Position numbers and translations under genes: made by a program
Source of the DNA: SIG459 sp045538735
Lineage (GTDB): Bacteria > Bacillota > Clostridia > Oscillospirales > Oscillospiraceae
Assembly: GCA_045538735.1 (NCBI GenBank)
Contig: JAZSRY010000072.1
Coordinates: 1-27,035 of the forward strand
Length of the DNA: 27,035 nt
Direction of reading: 5' to 3'
Notes under the pieces: generated by a model
Databases searched by the model: none
What the model saw: the letters and a program-made list of their open reading frames with translations, nothing else
What the model was told of the DNA's origin: nothing
Shown: positions 7,192 through 14,153 of the stretch, in pieces
Layout: each line of letters opens with the position of its first letter
Position numbering within the stretch: position 1 is the first letter of the stretch

Positions 7192-9639
7192 ATGTATAAA
7201 TTCCGCCCCGTTACAGACAGAATGAAGCTCATGCACGAGAAGGTGCGCCAGCGTCTTTTCGTTGTGGATTCCGAGCGCTCTCTCATCATCACCAATGCCC
7301 ACAAAAAATACGAAAGCGTTGTTCCCGTCATCAGAAACGCCCTTATATTCAAAGCTCTCTGCCAGGAGCAGACCACCCGCGTTGAGCCTCACGAGATTCT
7401 TGTTGCCAACAACACCAAGTATTTCTGCGGCACCCGCATAGACCCCCGCTGGAGCCGCGGGGATATGTATGTTGCCTTTGCGGAAAGCGGCAAATGGACC
7501 ATGGGCGAGGACGGCTATTATCATAACCCTGACTCCGATGAGCTGCGCCTTATTATGAGCCCCGAGGAGTTTGAAATTCTCCGTGAGCTCGGCCCTTACT
7601 GGGAGGGCAAGACCATCTCCGACATGGCAAAAGCATGGCAGCCCGAGGGTTTTGATGAGCTCAACCGTCTGGGCGTCCGCTCCTTCGGCGCAAATATGCC
7701 CATCGTTATGATGCCCGCGGGACACTCCACCCCCGGCTACGGAAAAATCCTCTCCCTCGGCTACAAGGCCATCGCGCAGCAGGCCAGAGACTGGATGGAT
7801 GAGCACTTCGGCTGCCTTATGGGTGAGGATACGGATAAATATATGTTCTATAAGTCCGTTGAAATAGTCTGCGAAGGCGCAACTGCCTTGCTCAAACGCT
7901 ACGGCGAAAGCTGCTACGCTGCTGCAGAGGAATGCGAAGATGCGGCGAGAAAAGCGGAACTGCGTCAGATGGGCGATAACCTTGTCTGGATATCCGAAAA
8001 CCCCGCCAAGACCTATTGGCAGGCCTGTCAGGCCACCTTGCTCTATCTCCTGATGATTTCCATGTCCGGTATGCCCGATATAGGCTCCTTCGGCCGCTTC
8101 GACCAGTACACCTGGCCCTATCTGAAGGCCGACCTTGACGCAGGCAAAATCACCATGGATCAGGCGCAGGAGATCACCGACTGCTTCTTCCTTAAGGTAA
8201 ACAGCTTCTATAACGGCAGCGTGGGTCCCCTCACCTCCATTATCGGCATAGGCAACACCTATCTCCACACCACCATCGGCGGCGTTGACCCCGACACCGG
8301 CGAGGATGCCACCAACCCTGTCACCTATATGGTGCTTGAGACTATGGGGCGCCTTAAACTCCATGATCCTACCATTTCTCTTCGCATCAACAAAAACACC
8401 CCTAAGGAGCTTTGGGAATGCGCCTTTGAGGTTAACCGTCTTGTTGGCGGTCTTCCCCTTTTCCAGAATGACGATGTTATAATCCCCGGCATGATGAAGG
8501 AGCTTGGCTTCTCTCTCCGCGATGCAAGAGACTACGCCCTTATCGGCTGTCAGGAGATTACAGGCTCCGGCAATGACTATGCCGCAGGCAGCGGCACAAC
8601 TCCCCCCGAGTGCTACACTCAGTACAGCACTATCCTCACAATGGCTCTCAACAACGGCTGCAATCCCTATAACGGAGCCCAATGCTCTCTCCGCACAGGC
8701 CATCTCTATGAGATGGAGTCCTTCGAGGAGGTCAAGGAAGCCTGGGCAAAAATGGCGCGTTATATACTGAAGGGGCAAGTTACCCTCCAGAACTATGTTG
8801 AGCAGCTTTTTATGCACTATGACACCCACCCCATCCTCTCCATATCCATGGAGGGCTGCATGGAAAGCGGCAGGGACGTTATCTGCGGCGGCGCCAAGTA
8901 TAACTCCTTCGGCTCAACCGCTGTTGGTCTCGCCACCGTTGCCGACTCCCTCACCACCATAAAATATATGTGCTTTGATAAAAAGCTCTGCACCACCCGT
9001 GAGCTTTACGACGCATTTATGGCCAACTGGGAAGGCCATGAGATGCTCCGTCAGCAAATTCTCAGCGAAGTTCCCCATTACGGCAACGGGGACGAATATG
9101 CCGACGAGCAGATGCGCTGGGCTGTTGACACCTATTACGACATTTGCAAAGAATGCTCAGGCCCTCGCTGCAGAATTTTCAAGGGCGGTATGTATTCCGC
9201 AGCAAGCCATGTTGCTCAGGGTTATATCACCTGGGCAACCCCCGACGGACGGCTTGCAGGCAAGCCCATTGCGGATGCCGCCTCCCCCGCTCAGGGTCGT
9301 GACAAAAACGGTCCTCTCTCCGTGCTGAAAAGCGCCCTCTGCTTCGAGCACGGCAAGTTTATGAACGGTCTTGCAATCAACATACGCATTCATCCCTCCG
9401 CACTCAGCGCCGAGGACGGCGTTGCAAAGCTCCGCGCCATGACTCAGACTTATATGAACCTCGGCGGTATGGAGGTTCAGTACAACATAGTTTCCGCTGA
9501 CACCATGCGCGCCGCACAGGCAGACCCCGAAACCTACCGGGACCTTGTCGTAAGAATCGCGGGCTACTCCGCCTACTTCAACGAGCTGAACCTGGACTGC
9601 CAGAATGACCTCATAAGCCGAACGGAAAATAATCTTTGA
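7192..9639 (+). CDS. Glycyl radical enzyme of the pyruvate formate-lyase-like family, substrate unknown
   Basis: 815 residues, normal for the family. GGAGG 7 nt upstream fixes the start at MYKFRPVTDRMK; upstream in-frame codons lack an RBS. The PFL-type N-terminal domain includes MPAGHSTPGYGKILSLGYKA. The thiyl cysteine lies in LIGCQEITGSG (Cys 453, with Glu 455 two residues on), the GCxE arrangement of dehydratase/decarboxylase-type members rather than the CC of true pyruvate formate-lyase. The C-terminal radical loop is VRIAGYSAYF, with the radical Gly at 791, 25 residues from the end. These enzymes need a radical-SAM activase, and none is adjacent: flanking genes are a divergent nucleotidase and convergent small exported proteins. 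The reaction cannot be assigned; the residue after the cysteine (Gln) differs from the GCVE form I know from characterised dehydratases. Confidence 0.93.
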   Translation: MYKFRPVTDRMKLMHEKVRQRLFVVDSERSLIITNAHKKYESVVPVIRNALIFKALCQEQTTRVEPHEILVANNTKYFCGTRIDPRWSRGDMYVAFAESGKWTMGEDGYYHNPDSDELRLIMSPEEFEILRELGPYWEGKTISDMAKAWQPEGFDELNRLGVRSFGANMPIVMMPAGHSTPGYGKILSLGYKAIAQQARDWMDEHFGCLMGEDTDKYMFYKSVEIVCEGATALLKRYGESCYAAAEECEDAARKAELRQMGDNLVWISENPAKTYWQACQATLLYLLMISMSGMPDIGSFGRFDQYTWPYLKADLDAGKITMDQAQEITDCFFLKVNSFYNGSVGPLTSIIGIGNTYLHTTIGGVDPDTGEDATNPVTYMVLETMGRLKLHDPTISLRINKNTPKELWECAFEVNRLVGGLPLFQNDDVIIPGMMKELGFSLRDARDYALIGCQEITGSGNDYAAGSGTTPPECYTQYSTILTMALNNGCNPYNGAQCSLRTGHLYEMESFEEVKEAWAKMARYILKGQVTLQNYVEQLFMHYDTHPILSISMEGCMESGRDVICGGAKYNSFGSTAVGLATVADSLTTIKYMCFDKKLCTTRELYDAFMANWEGHEMLRQQILSEVPHYGNGDEYADEQMRWAVDTYYDICKECSGPRCRIFKGGMYSAASHVAQGYITWATPDGRLAGKPIADAASPAQGRDKNGPLSVLKSALCFEHGKFMNGLAINIRIHPSALSAEDGVAKLRAMTQTYMNLGGMEVQYNIVSADTMRAAQADPETYRDLVVRIAGYSAYFNELNLDCQNDLISRTENNL

Positions 9640-9696
9640 GATAAGCAGAAAACTGAGCAGAAATTGGCTCCAACATGGGTTTTGACATTATATGAT

Positions 9697-9738
9697 AAAA
9701 AAGAGGCACTCACTTTGAAAAGTGAGTGCCTCTTTTTT
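9697..9738. terminator. Strong bidirectional intrinsic terminator
   Basis: A perfect 19-bp stem, 9697-9715 with 9720-9738, and a 4-nt loop, with A and T tracts at the two ends. It closes the glycyl radical enzyme transcript and can also stop minus-strand transcription coming from 9859. Confidence 0.9.
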
Positions 9739-9858
9739 GCTTTGCAGCTGCACATAGTATAACAAAGGATTATTCTATTACCACCGGAGAGATATTCAGT
9801 CCGCCTGCCAATCCCGAGTTTTTCAAGAGCCGATAAAACCTTTGAGATATTAAATACA

Positions 9859-10395
9859 TCAGTCGAGCCTTATTCCGTAGTTTTGATAATACTCTTCGCT
9901 TATATCAATCGGGAAGTCGGCGCAAAGCTGGGTCATAAAGCGGGCAAAATCATCAAACCTTCCGCCCGTCACCTTGTATGCCACTTTGTCATAATACGCA
10001 GCATATTTTGTCTCTCCCATGCTTGTTCCTTGATAGTAAAAGCAAAGCTGCTCCACGGCGTTTTTCTGTCCCGAAGCGTTTTTGAAATATTCGAAAGCAT
10101 CTTCCGGGCTGCCAAATTCGTAGGCAAACACCTTGTAGCTTTCGCCCTCGAATTCAATCTCTCCGCACCATGAGTTTAAAGGAAGCAGCTTATCCAAATC
10201 ACGGTCATTGACCGCTCCTTCTGCCCGGTATGCTCCATATTTCATTTCAAGCTGAGAGAGCTCAGCAAATATTTTCCTTGGAAAAGAGTTTTCATTCACA
10301 TTACGAAATGCCAAAAATGCACCCGCTATAGCAAGGATACCACACACGATAGCAAGGGCAGGCGCGAGGCCGTATAAACTTTTCTTCTTTGCCAT
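9859..10395 (-). CDS. Hypothetical membrane-anchored exported protein
   Basis: 178 residues. I do not recognise the family. A short basic N-terminus (MAKKK) is followed by one transmembrane helix (about 9-30), then a soluble, probably extracytoplasmic alpha/beta domain rich in aromatic residues (YKVFAYEFGSPEDAFEYFKN, CFYYQGTSMGETKYAAYYDK). There is no catalytic motif. The ATG at 10395 is preferred over GTG at 10401 because GGAGGG stands 6 nt before it. It follows the 10431-10973 gene by 35 nt and both genes share an almost identical leader (GATGTTGGAGGGyGTGT), so they are probably co-transcribed and functionally linked. Confidence 0.65.
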   Translation of the reverse strand: MAKKKSLYGLAPALAIVCGILAIAGAFLAFRNVNENSFPRKIFAELSQLEMKYGAYRAEGAVNDRDLDKLLPLNSWCGEIEFEGESYKVFAYEFGSPEDAFEYFKNASGQKNAVEQLCFYYQGTSMGETKYAAYYDKVAYKVTGGRFDDFARFMTQLCADFPIDISEEYYQNYGIRLD

Positions 10396-10430
10396 ACACA
10401 CCCTCCAACATCGTTTTCTGTGTGCATCAT

Positions 10431-10973
10431 TTAAGCGATATCGTTCAGCGCATCACTTAGCATAACTATTTCCACCGTCTTGCTTTGGTAGTTCACGCGG
10501 CAGATTATCCTGCTTCCAAACATCATAGCCACAGTTTCAATGCCTGTGCTGTCCAACATCAGCTCATATTTCTCCGCATAATACCGAGGGAAACTTCCTC
10601 CGGGTGCGGGAATAATGTAATTATAATCTCCGTTGTCCTCTTTGGTGATAGCACACTTATCGGCGGATAAAATATATCTCTCCCCGCCATATTCCAGCAC
10701 GGCCCTCGTTTCGCTTTCCCACTCGATTGAAACATCGGGGCAAATTTCCTTGAGCGTTGCCGTAAGAGGAAGCAAAGCATAGCCATGACCGGGGTTGATA
10801 TACAAATTGACATCCAAAGCTTCCTCTCCGAACACTATCAGCCGTGCGTCTTCCGTAATCTTTCGCCCATCGTCTGCAGCCTCAACACTCTCTTGTATGT
10901 TTTCCGATTTGCAGGCAGCAAGACACACAATAATAATGAGGGTAACAATTAAGCCAAAACACTTCTTACTCAC
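10431..10973 (-). CDS. Hypothetical lipoprotein with a copper-amine-oxidase-N/stalk-like domain
   Basis: 180 residues with a GTG start 6 nt after GGAGGG. The lipoprotein signal ends in CLAAC (Cys about 21). Residues about 45-110 (ALLPLTATLKEICPDVSIEWES, then AVLEYGGERYILS) resemble the small stalk domain common in Firmicute surface proteins (copper amine oxidase N-terminal-like), where LVPLRA and a Trp-containing strand recur. The C-terminal part is short and unassigned. It lies between the SDR gene and the anchored hypothetical protein, all on one strand with gaps of 54 and 35 nt, so an operon is plausible. Any binding function is inference from the domain type. Confidence 0.65.
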   Translation of the reverse strand: MSKKCFGLIVTLIIIVCLAACKSENIQESVEAADDGRKITEDARLIVFGEEALDVNLYINPGHGYALLPLTATLKEICPDVSIEWESETRAVLEYGGERYILSADKCAITKEDNGDYNYIIPAPGGSFPRYYAEKYELMLDSTGIETVAMMFGSRIICRVNYQSKTVEIVMLSDALNDIA

Positions 10974-11027
10974 AACACGCCCTCCAACATCAGCCGTTCC
11001 TATGCTCCGAGCAAGCCTATAGACATA

Positions 11028-11927
11028 TCACTTTTTCGGAAAGCCCTTGCCCATGTAGCAGAAGAACATGGTGAGGGGCATTCCGTCAATGCTGTCCATA
11101 AGGTTTGGGCGGAGAGTTTCCGGCGTGGGGAAAGGATAATCCATCTCCTTGAGCACATTGCCTACAATGAGGCCGCTGCCGTGGATTTCTTCTCCGTGGA
11201 GTATGCAGTAGACAAGGCCTGCGCCCGCCGCATCGGTGGGGATGAGTCCCGGGAAGCCCGGCATTTTTATGCGCTGAGCCACTGCCTCGGGGTCATCAAC
11301 GCTGTCGGGGTTGATAACGCCCACGCCGCCGGGGGCGAGGCAGAAAACATTCACTCCCCTGCCGGCTATCTCGTTGGAGAGGCTCATTGTTGCGGAGGTT
11401 GCCGCCGCTTTGCCTGCGGTGTAAATACTGCCGCCTATCATAGGAGGCATATAATGAAACTGAGTTGTGGAATACACCACTGTGCCGTGGGCTCTTTCCA
11501 GCATATCGGGGACGAAGGCATTGACGGTGAGGAGCACTGCTCTTGCGGAAATTGCATAGCTTCTGTCCAGATCTTCAGCCTTTGCTCCAAGGATAGGGCC
11601 GTTGAGGGACATATCCATAGCGTTATTTATGAGAATATCCACCTTGCCGAAAGCGGCATAGGCCTCCTGCTTCAGTCGGGCAATGTCCTCCTCGCAGGAT
11701 ACATCCGCGGCAACAAACACGGCCGTTCCCTCGCCGTTATCACGGTTTATTTCATCAATGACGGCGGCGCCGCGCTGAGCATTGCGTCCCACAACAACCA
11801 CCTTTGCTCCCGCCCATGCCAGAGCCTGAGCATAGCCCTTGCCCACATTGCTGGTAGCTCCGGTTACAAGAGCAACCTCGCCCTTGAGACAGCCTTTTTC
11901 TATGCAGGTGTTTTCCAAAGTGAACAT
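11028..11927 (-). CDS. Short-chain dehydrogenase/reductase (SDR) family oxidoreductase
   Basis: 299 residues with a classical Rossmann SDR fold. The cofactor loop is VTGATSNVGKGYAQ (a variant of TGxxxGxG), the acidic residue loop is VAADVS, the structural motif is INNAMD, and the catalytic Tyr/Lys are in SIYTAGKAAA, with Ser/Thr in YSTTQF. After the fold there is an unusual tail of about 40 residues (YPFPTPETLRPNLMDS onward). The frame is open to an ATG at 11957, but TATAAT of an extended -10 promoter overlaps that codon, so the real start should be 11927 (MFTLENTC) after GGGGG. Substrate unknown. It is probably the first gene of a unit with the two small exported proteins downstream. Confidence 0.85.
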   Translation of the reverse strand: MFTLENTCIEKGCLKGEVALVTGATSNVGKGYAQALAWAGAKVVVVGRNAQRGAAVIDEINRDNGEGTAVFVAADVSCEEDIARLKQEAYAAFGKVDILINNAMDMSLNGPILGAKAEDLDRSYAISARAVLLTVNAFVPDMLERAHGTVVYSTTQFHYMPPMIGGSIYTAGKAAATSATMSLSNEIAGRGVNVFCLAPGGVGVINPDSVDDPEAVAQRIKMPGFPGLIPTDAAGAGLVYCILHGEEIHGSGLIVGNVLKEMDYPFPTPETLRPNLMDSIDGMPLTMFFCYMGKGFPKK

Positions 11928-11955
11928 TCCCATTCCCCCATGTTGCTTTTTTCCC

Positions 11956-11985
11956 ATTATATCACAAGCGCTTTTATCCGGGCAA
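11956..11985 (-). promoter_or_regulatory. Extended -10 promoter of the SDR gene
   Basis: On the minus strand TTGCCC (11985-11980), an 18-bp spacer and TGATATAAT (11964-11956). The last bases overlap an ATG at 11957, which argues that this ATG is not the translation start. Confidence 0.5.
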
Positions 11986-12037
11986 CAAAAAAGCCTTTCC
12001 CCAATAGGCGGAAAGACCGGAAATTTACCTTTAAAAC

Positions 12038-12085
12038 GAAATAAGCCTTGACCCTCGCATTGTCGCTAAAGTCAAGGCTTATTTC
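12038..12085 (-). terminator. 15-bp perfect inverted repeat with 18-nt loop
   Basis: GAAATAAGCCTTGAC (12038-12052) pairs perfectly with 12071-12085 around an 18-nt loop. Read on the minus strand it is followed by GTTTTAAAG, a weak T tract, so it may end a short transcript that starts near 12195. The right arm also carries the stop of a 10-codon frame (12079-12111). An attenuator role is possible. I see no terminator-quality T run on the plus strand. Confidence 0.45.
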
Positions 12086-12111
12086 TCTGAATTCTTAATA
12101 TCTAACATCAT
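12079..12111 (-). CDS. Possible 10-codon leader peptide
   Basis: On the minus strand AGAGAGG (12123-12117) stands 5 nt before ATGATG, opening the frame MMLDIKNSEK, which stops with TAA inside the arm of the 12038-12085 hairpin. The good Shine-Dalgarno, the placement behind a candidate promoter (12201-12229) and the stop codon buried in a stem are what a leader peptide or microprotein would show. Ten codons is too short to judge by composition, and nothing is known of the product. Confidence 0.25.
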   Translation of the reverse strand: MMLDIKNSEK

Positions 12112-12200
12112 TTTAACCTCTCTTTCTACAGAATAGGCTCCTCAATTTTCAGAACCTTTTATCTTTCAGGTGTACATCGGATATCACCCTTTCTGACTAT

Positions 12201-12229
12201 AATATACCATCAGGGCCCGGTTTTTACAA
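12201..12229 (-). promoter_or_regulatory. Candidate minus-strand promoter in the 12 kb intergenic region
   Basis: TTGTAA (12229-12224), a 17-bp spacer and TATATT (12206-12201) on the minus strand. It lies upstream of the 10-codon frame and the 15-bp hairpin. The stretch 12086-12341 otherwise holds no gene that I can support. Confidence 0.3.
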
Positions 12230-12304
12230 GTTGGGATAATACCCGAAAATATGCTCCCCCACTTGTTGCAATCGGAGATTTCTCCATTTGCACGGTGTTT
12301 TTCA

Positions 12305-12333
12305 TTGACACTAGCCTATGTATTTGTTAAAAT
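12305..12333 (+). promoter_or_regulatory. Consensus promoter firing directly into a terminator
   Basis: TTGACA (12305-12310), exactly 17 bp, TAAAAT (12328-12333). The predicted start (about 12340) is at the foot of the terminator hairpin 12342-12365. No gene lies downstream on this strand; the next gene is antisense. Confidence 0.5.
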
Positions 12334-12341
12334 ATAAACGT

Positions 12342-12371
12342 TGGGGTGTCTGAAATGACACCCCATTTTTT
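12342..12371 (+). terminator. Intrinsic terminator, plus-strand orientation
   Basis: TGGGGTGTC (12342-12350) pairs with GACACCCCA (12357-12365), loop TGAAAT, followed by six T. The T run is on the plus-strand side, so it is not a good terminator for the minus-strand HAD gene that ends at 12376. It sits directly behind the promoter at 12305-12333. Confidence 0.75.
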
Positions 12372-12375
12372 ATGC

Positions 12376-13164
12376 TCAAATCAGCTTGTAATGGCGCAGA
12401 GCATTGGCAAGCCCGTCGGCCTTCAGCTCGTCGGTTACATACTCCACGGCATCCTTAAGTTTCTGTGGGGAATTGCCCATGGCAATGGAATGGCTGACTG
12501 CCATAAGCATGGGAAGGTCATTAGCGCTGTCGCCAATTGCGTAGCAATCCTCCTTCTCCGCTCCCAGTTTTTCGCGGAGCATATCCACTCCCGTCTCTTT
12601 GGAATAGCCCTTCAGTATGCACTCATACATTCCGCCGCCGCGGTTGATGACGGTGTAATACTGCTGCGCATATTCCGCAAAAGACTCAATATCGCTGTCC
12701 TCTCTCGCCCAGACGCAGAACTTATCGAAGAAATAGCCCTCCTCAAGAGGATCCAATTCCGTCTCAAAGCCGCGCTCTATCATACGCTCCATATAAATGC
12801 GCATTACCTCATCGGGCTCGTGGCAGAGTATATAGCGCAGGCCTTCCTCCGCCTCATAGTAGGCATCCAGCCTGCATTCAAGGGCTTTTCGCACCGTGGC
12901 GCCGCAGACCGCTATGTCTATAGGCGCGCGGAAAATCTCCTTTCCCTCCAGAAAAAGGTACTGACCGCAGGAGCAGATATAGCCGTCGAAGCCAATATCC
13001 ACGATGAAGGGTTCAATATGGGTATAGGGTCTGCCCGTATTAACTATGCAGGCCACACCATTTTTGCGGGCTGTGCGGATCGCCTCTATGGCGGAGGGCG
13101 GCACAAAGCCCCGCTCATCCATTATTGTTCCGTCCACATCGAAGAAAATAACTTTTCTGCTCAT
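12376..13164 (-). CDS. HAD superfamily hydrolase, Cof/IIB type
   Basis: 262 residues, typical for Cof-like HAD phosphatases that dephosphorylate sugar phosphates, flavin or other small phosphates. Motif I is FFDVDGTI (Asp 9 nucleophile, Asp 11 acid/base), motif II is IVNTGRPY, and the C-terminal motif IV is AIGDSANDLPML, a good match to GDxxND. The type IIB cap lies between about residues 85 and 190. The start MSRKVIFFD is chosen because the core begins there and the promoter TTGACA-17-TAAAAT (13227-13199) lies upstream; the longer frame to 13227 would start inside that promoter. It is monocistronic and divergent from a membrane protein. Substrate unknown. Confidence 0.88.
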   Translation of the reverse strand: MSRKVIFFDVDGTIMDERGFVPPSAIEAIRTARKNGVACIVNTGRPYTHIEPFIVDIGFDGYICSCGQYLFLEGKEIFRAPIDIAVCGATVRKALECRLDAYYEAEEGLRYILCHEPDEVMRIYMERMIERGFETELDPLEEGYFFDKFCVWAREDSDIESFAEYAQQYYTVINRGGGMYECILKGYSKETGVDMLREKLGAEKEDCYAIGDSANDLPMLMAVSHSIAMGNSPQKLKDAVEYVTDELKADGLANALRHYKLI

Positions 13165-13198
13165 AAAGCCCAATCTCTTTCTTTCGTTTATTATATGA

Positions 13199-13227
13199 AT
13201 TTTATCTTGCCGAAAGCGCCTTGTCAA
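13199..13227 (-). promoter_or_regulatory. Promoter of the HAD hydrolase gene
   Basis: TTGACA (13227-13222), a 17-bp spacer and TAAAAT (13204-13199) on the minus strand, 35 nt before the start codon. It is close to the sigma-A consensus and back to back with the plus-strand promoter at 13239. Confidence 0.65.
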
Positions 13228-13238
13228 GAAATCTCCCC

Positions 13239-13267
13239 TTGCCCTATGTCCCCTTGCATGCTAAAAT
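13239..13267 (+). promoter_or_regulatory. Candidate promoter of the six-helix membrane protein
   Basis: TTGCCC (13239-13244), a 17-bp spacer and TAAAAT (13262-13267). Transcription would begin near 13274, leaving a short leader with GGAGG before the ATG at 13299. Confidence 0.5.
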
Positions 13268-13298
13268 TTACTCACAACCAAACAAGGAGGTTAAAGCT

Positions 13299-13934
13299 AT
13301 GTTATTTGGCGATTGGTCCTTTGCACCGGCTGCCGAAGCCGCTATGAAAGCAGTTCGCGACCCCTCGAATTTCCAATGGTATCTCCTTCCCATTTTTGCC
13401 CTTGTTCTCTGCGTATACTGGCAGGAAATGAAGGTGAAAAACTACAAAGCAATTTTCGCCGCCCTCGGTCTTTACTCCATCCACTGGCTCTATGAAATTG
13501 CTAACGCCGTTATTGCTCATTTCTCCGGTTACGCCCTCTGGACAGTTTCCGCTGAAAGCAGCGCCTTTATTCTTCTCGTTGGCGTAGGCGCCGAGCTGAG
13601 CCTTATGTTCTCTGTGGCGGGCTTCAGCTGCAAAATACTCCCCGAAGATAAAAACGCAAAAATCCTCGGCATCAACAACCGCTGGTTCATGGGCATTGCC
13701 ATGGCTTTGTTCTGTGCCGTTGTTGAAATATTCCTCGCCTGGACTCCCGCCTTCATATGGGTCTACCCCTGGTGGGGCTGCATCCCCGTTTGGATCACCA
13801 CCTATATCCCCTTCTTCGTAGGTGCTTACCTCATCTATGACCTGCCCCTGAAAAAGCAGATAAAGGTGGTCGGCACTATGGTTATCATCAATATTATTCT
13901 GCTTCTCGTCCTTATCCCCCTCGGAATCATATAA
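13299..13934 (+). CDS. Hypothetical six-helix membrane protein
   Basis: 211 residues. I do not recognise the family. Six hydrophobic helices are visible, beginning at about residues 28, 48, 82, 118, 148 and 182 (for example WYLLPIFALVLCVYW and VIINIILLLVLIPLG). It is rich in Trp and aromatic residues (TPAFIWVYPWWGCIPVW) and contains a few acidic residues within helices (YEIANAV, GAELSLM, AVVEIF), which could be functional. GGAGG 8 nt upstream supports the ATG at 13299; the frame extends to 13221 but that part runs through the promoter. It is monocistronic, with its own promoter and terminator. A transporter or a sensor is possible; no function is proposed. Confidence 0.75.
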   Translation: MLFGDWSFAPAAEAAMKAVRDPSNFQWYLLPIFALVLCVYWQEMKVKNYKAIFAALGLYSIHWLYEIANAVIAHFSGYALWTVSAESSAFILLVGVGAELSLMFSVAGFSCKILPEDKNAKILGINNRWFMGIAMALFCAVVEIFLAWTPAFIWVYPWWGCIPVWITTYIPFFVGAYLIYDLPLKKQIKVVGTMVIINIILLLVLIPLGII

Positions 13935-13962
13935 TCCATAAATAAATTAAATTTAATAAAAT

Positions 13963-14003
13963 AAAAAATAATCCTCCGAAAATTTTTTGGTGGATTATTT
14001 TTT
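13963..14003. terminator. Intrinsic terminator after the membrane protein gene
   Basis: AAAAAATAATCC (13963-13974) pairs with GGATTATTTTTT (13992-14003), with a 17-nt loop that can pair partly further. The T-rich right arm gives the plus-strand U tract. Confidence 0.75.
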
Positions 14004-14048
14004 ATTCCACCAAATCTTGTTGCGACACCCCTTTTCCTGCACAAGGGC

Positions 14049-14073
14049 TTGTGGAATTTCACAATTTCCACAA
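14049..14073. promoter_or_regulatory. Dyad TTGTGGAA-N9-TTCCACAA, candidate operator
   Basis: A perfect 8-bp inverted repeat (14049-14056/14066-14073) lies 16 bp upstream of the -35 at 14090. Its position suits an activator or repressor site. The TTTCCACAA half also loosely resembles a DnaA box, but with mismatches. No bound protein can be named. Confidence 0.3.
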
Positions 14074-14089
14074 TTTACAGGTTGCATTG

Positions 14090-14118
14090 TTGACATAATT
14101 CACAAAATATGTTACAAT
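14090..14118 (+). promoter_or_regulatory. Strong sigma-A promoter
   Basis: TTGACA (14090-14095), a 17-bp spacer and TACAAT (14113-14118). The start point near 14125 is about 29 nt before the ATG at 14154. It probably drives both the small protein and the NlpC/P60 hydrolase. Confidence 0.7.
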
Positions 14119-14153
14119 TTAGCTACATTTATGATTTTTTATATTGGAGTGAT

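Noticed and set aside
7120..8829. 569-codon minus-strand frame opposite the glycyl radical enzyme
   Set aside because: Antisense shadow of a gene with intact catalytic motifs; no start signal.
7192..9639. Pyruvate formate-lyase (pflB)
   Set aside because: The active site is GCQE with a single cysteine instead of the adjacent pair of cysteines of true PFL, and no pflA follows.
12342..12371. Hairpin as the terminator of the HAD hydrolase gene
   Set aside because: Placement after the stop codon is right, but the T run is on the plus-strand side; on the minus strand the stem is followed by CAACG with no U tract. It was assigned to the plus strand.
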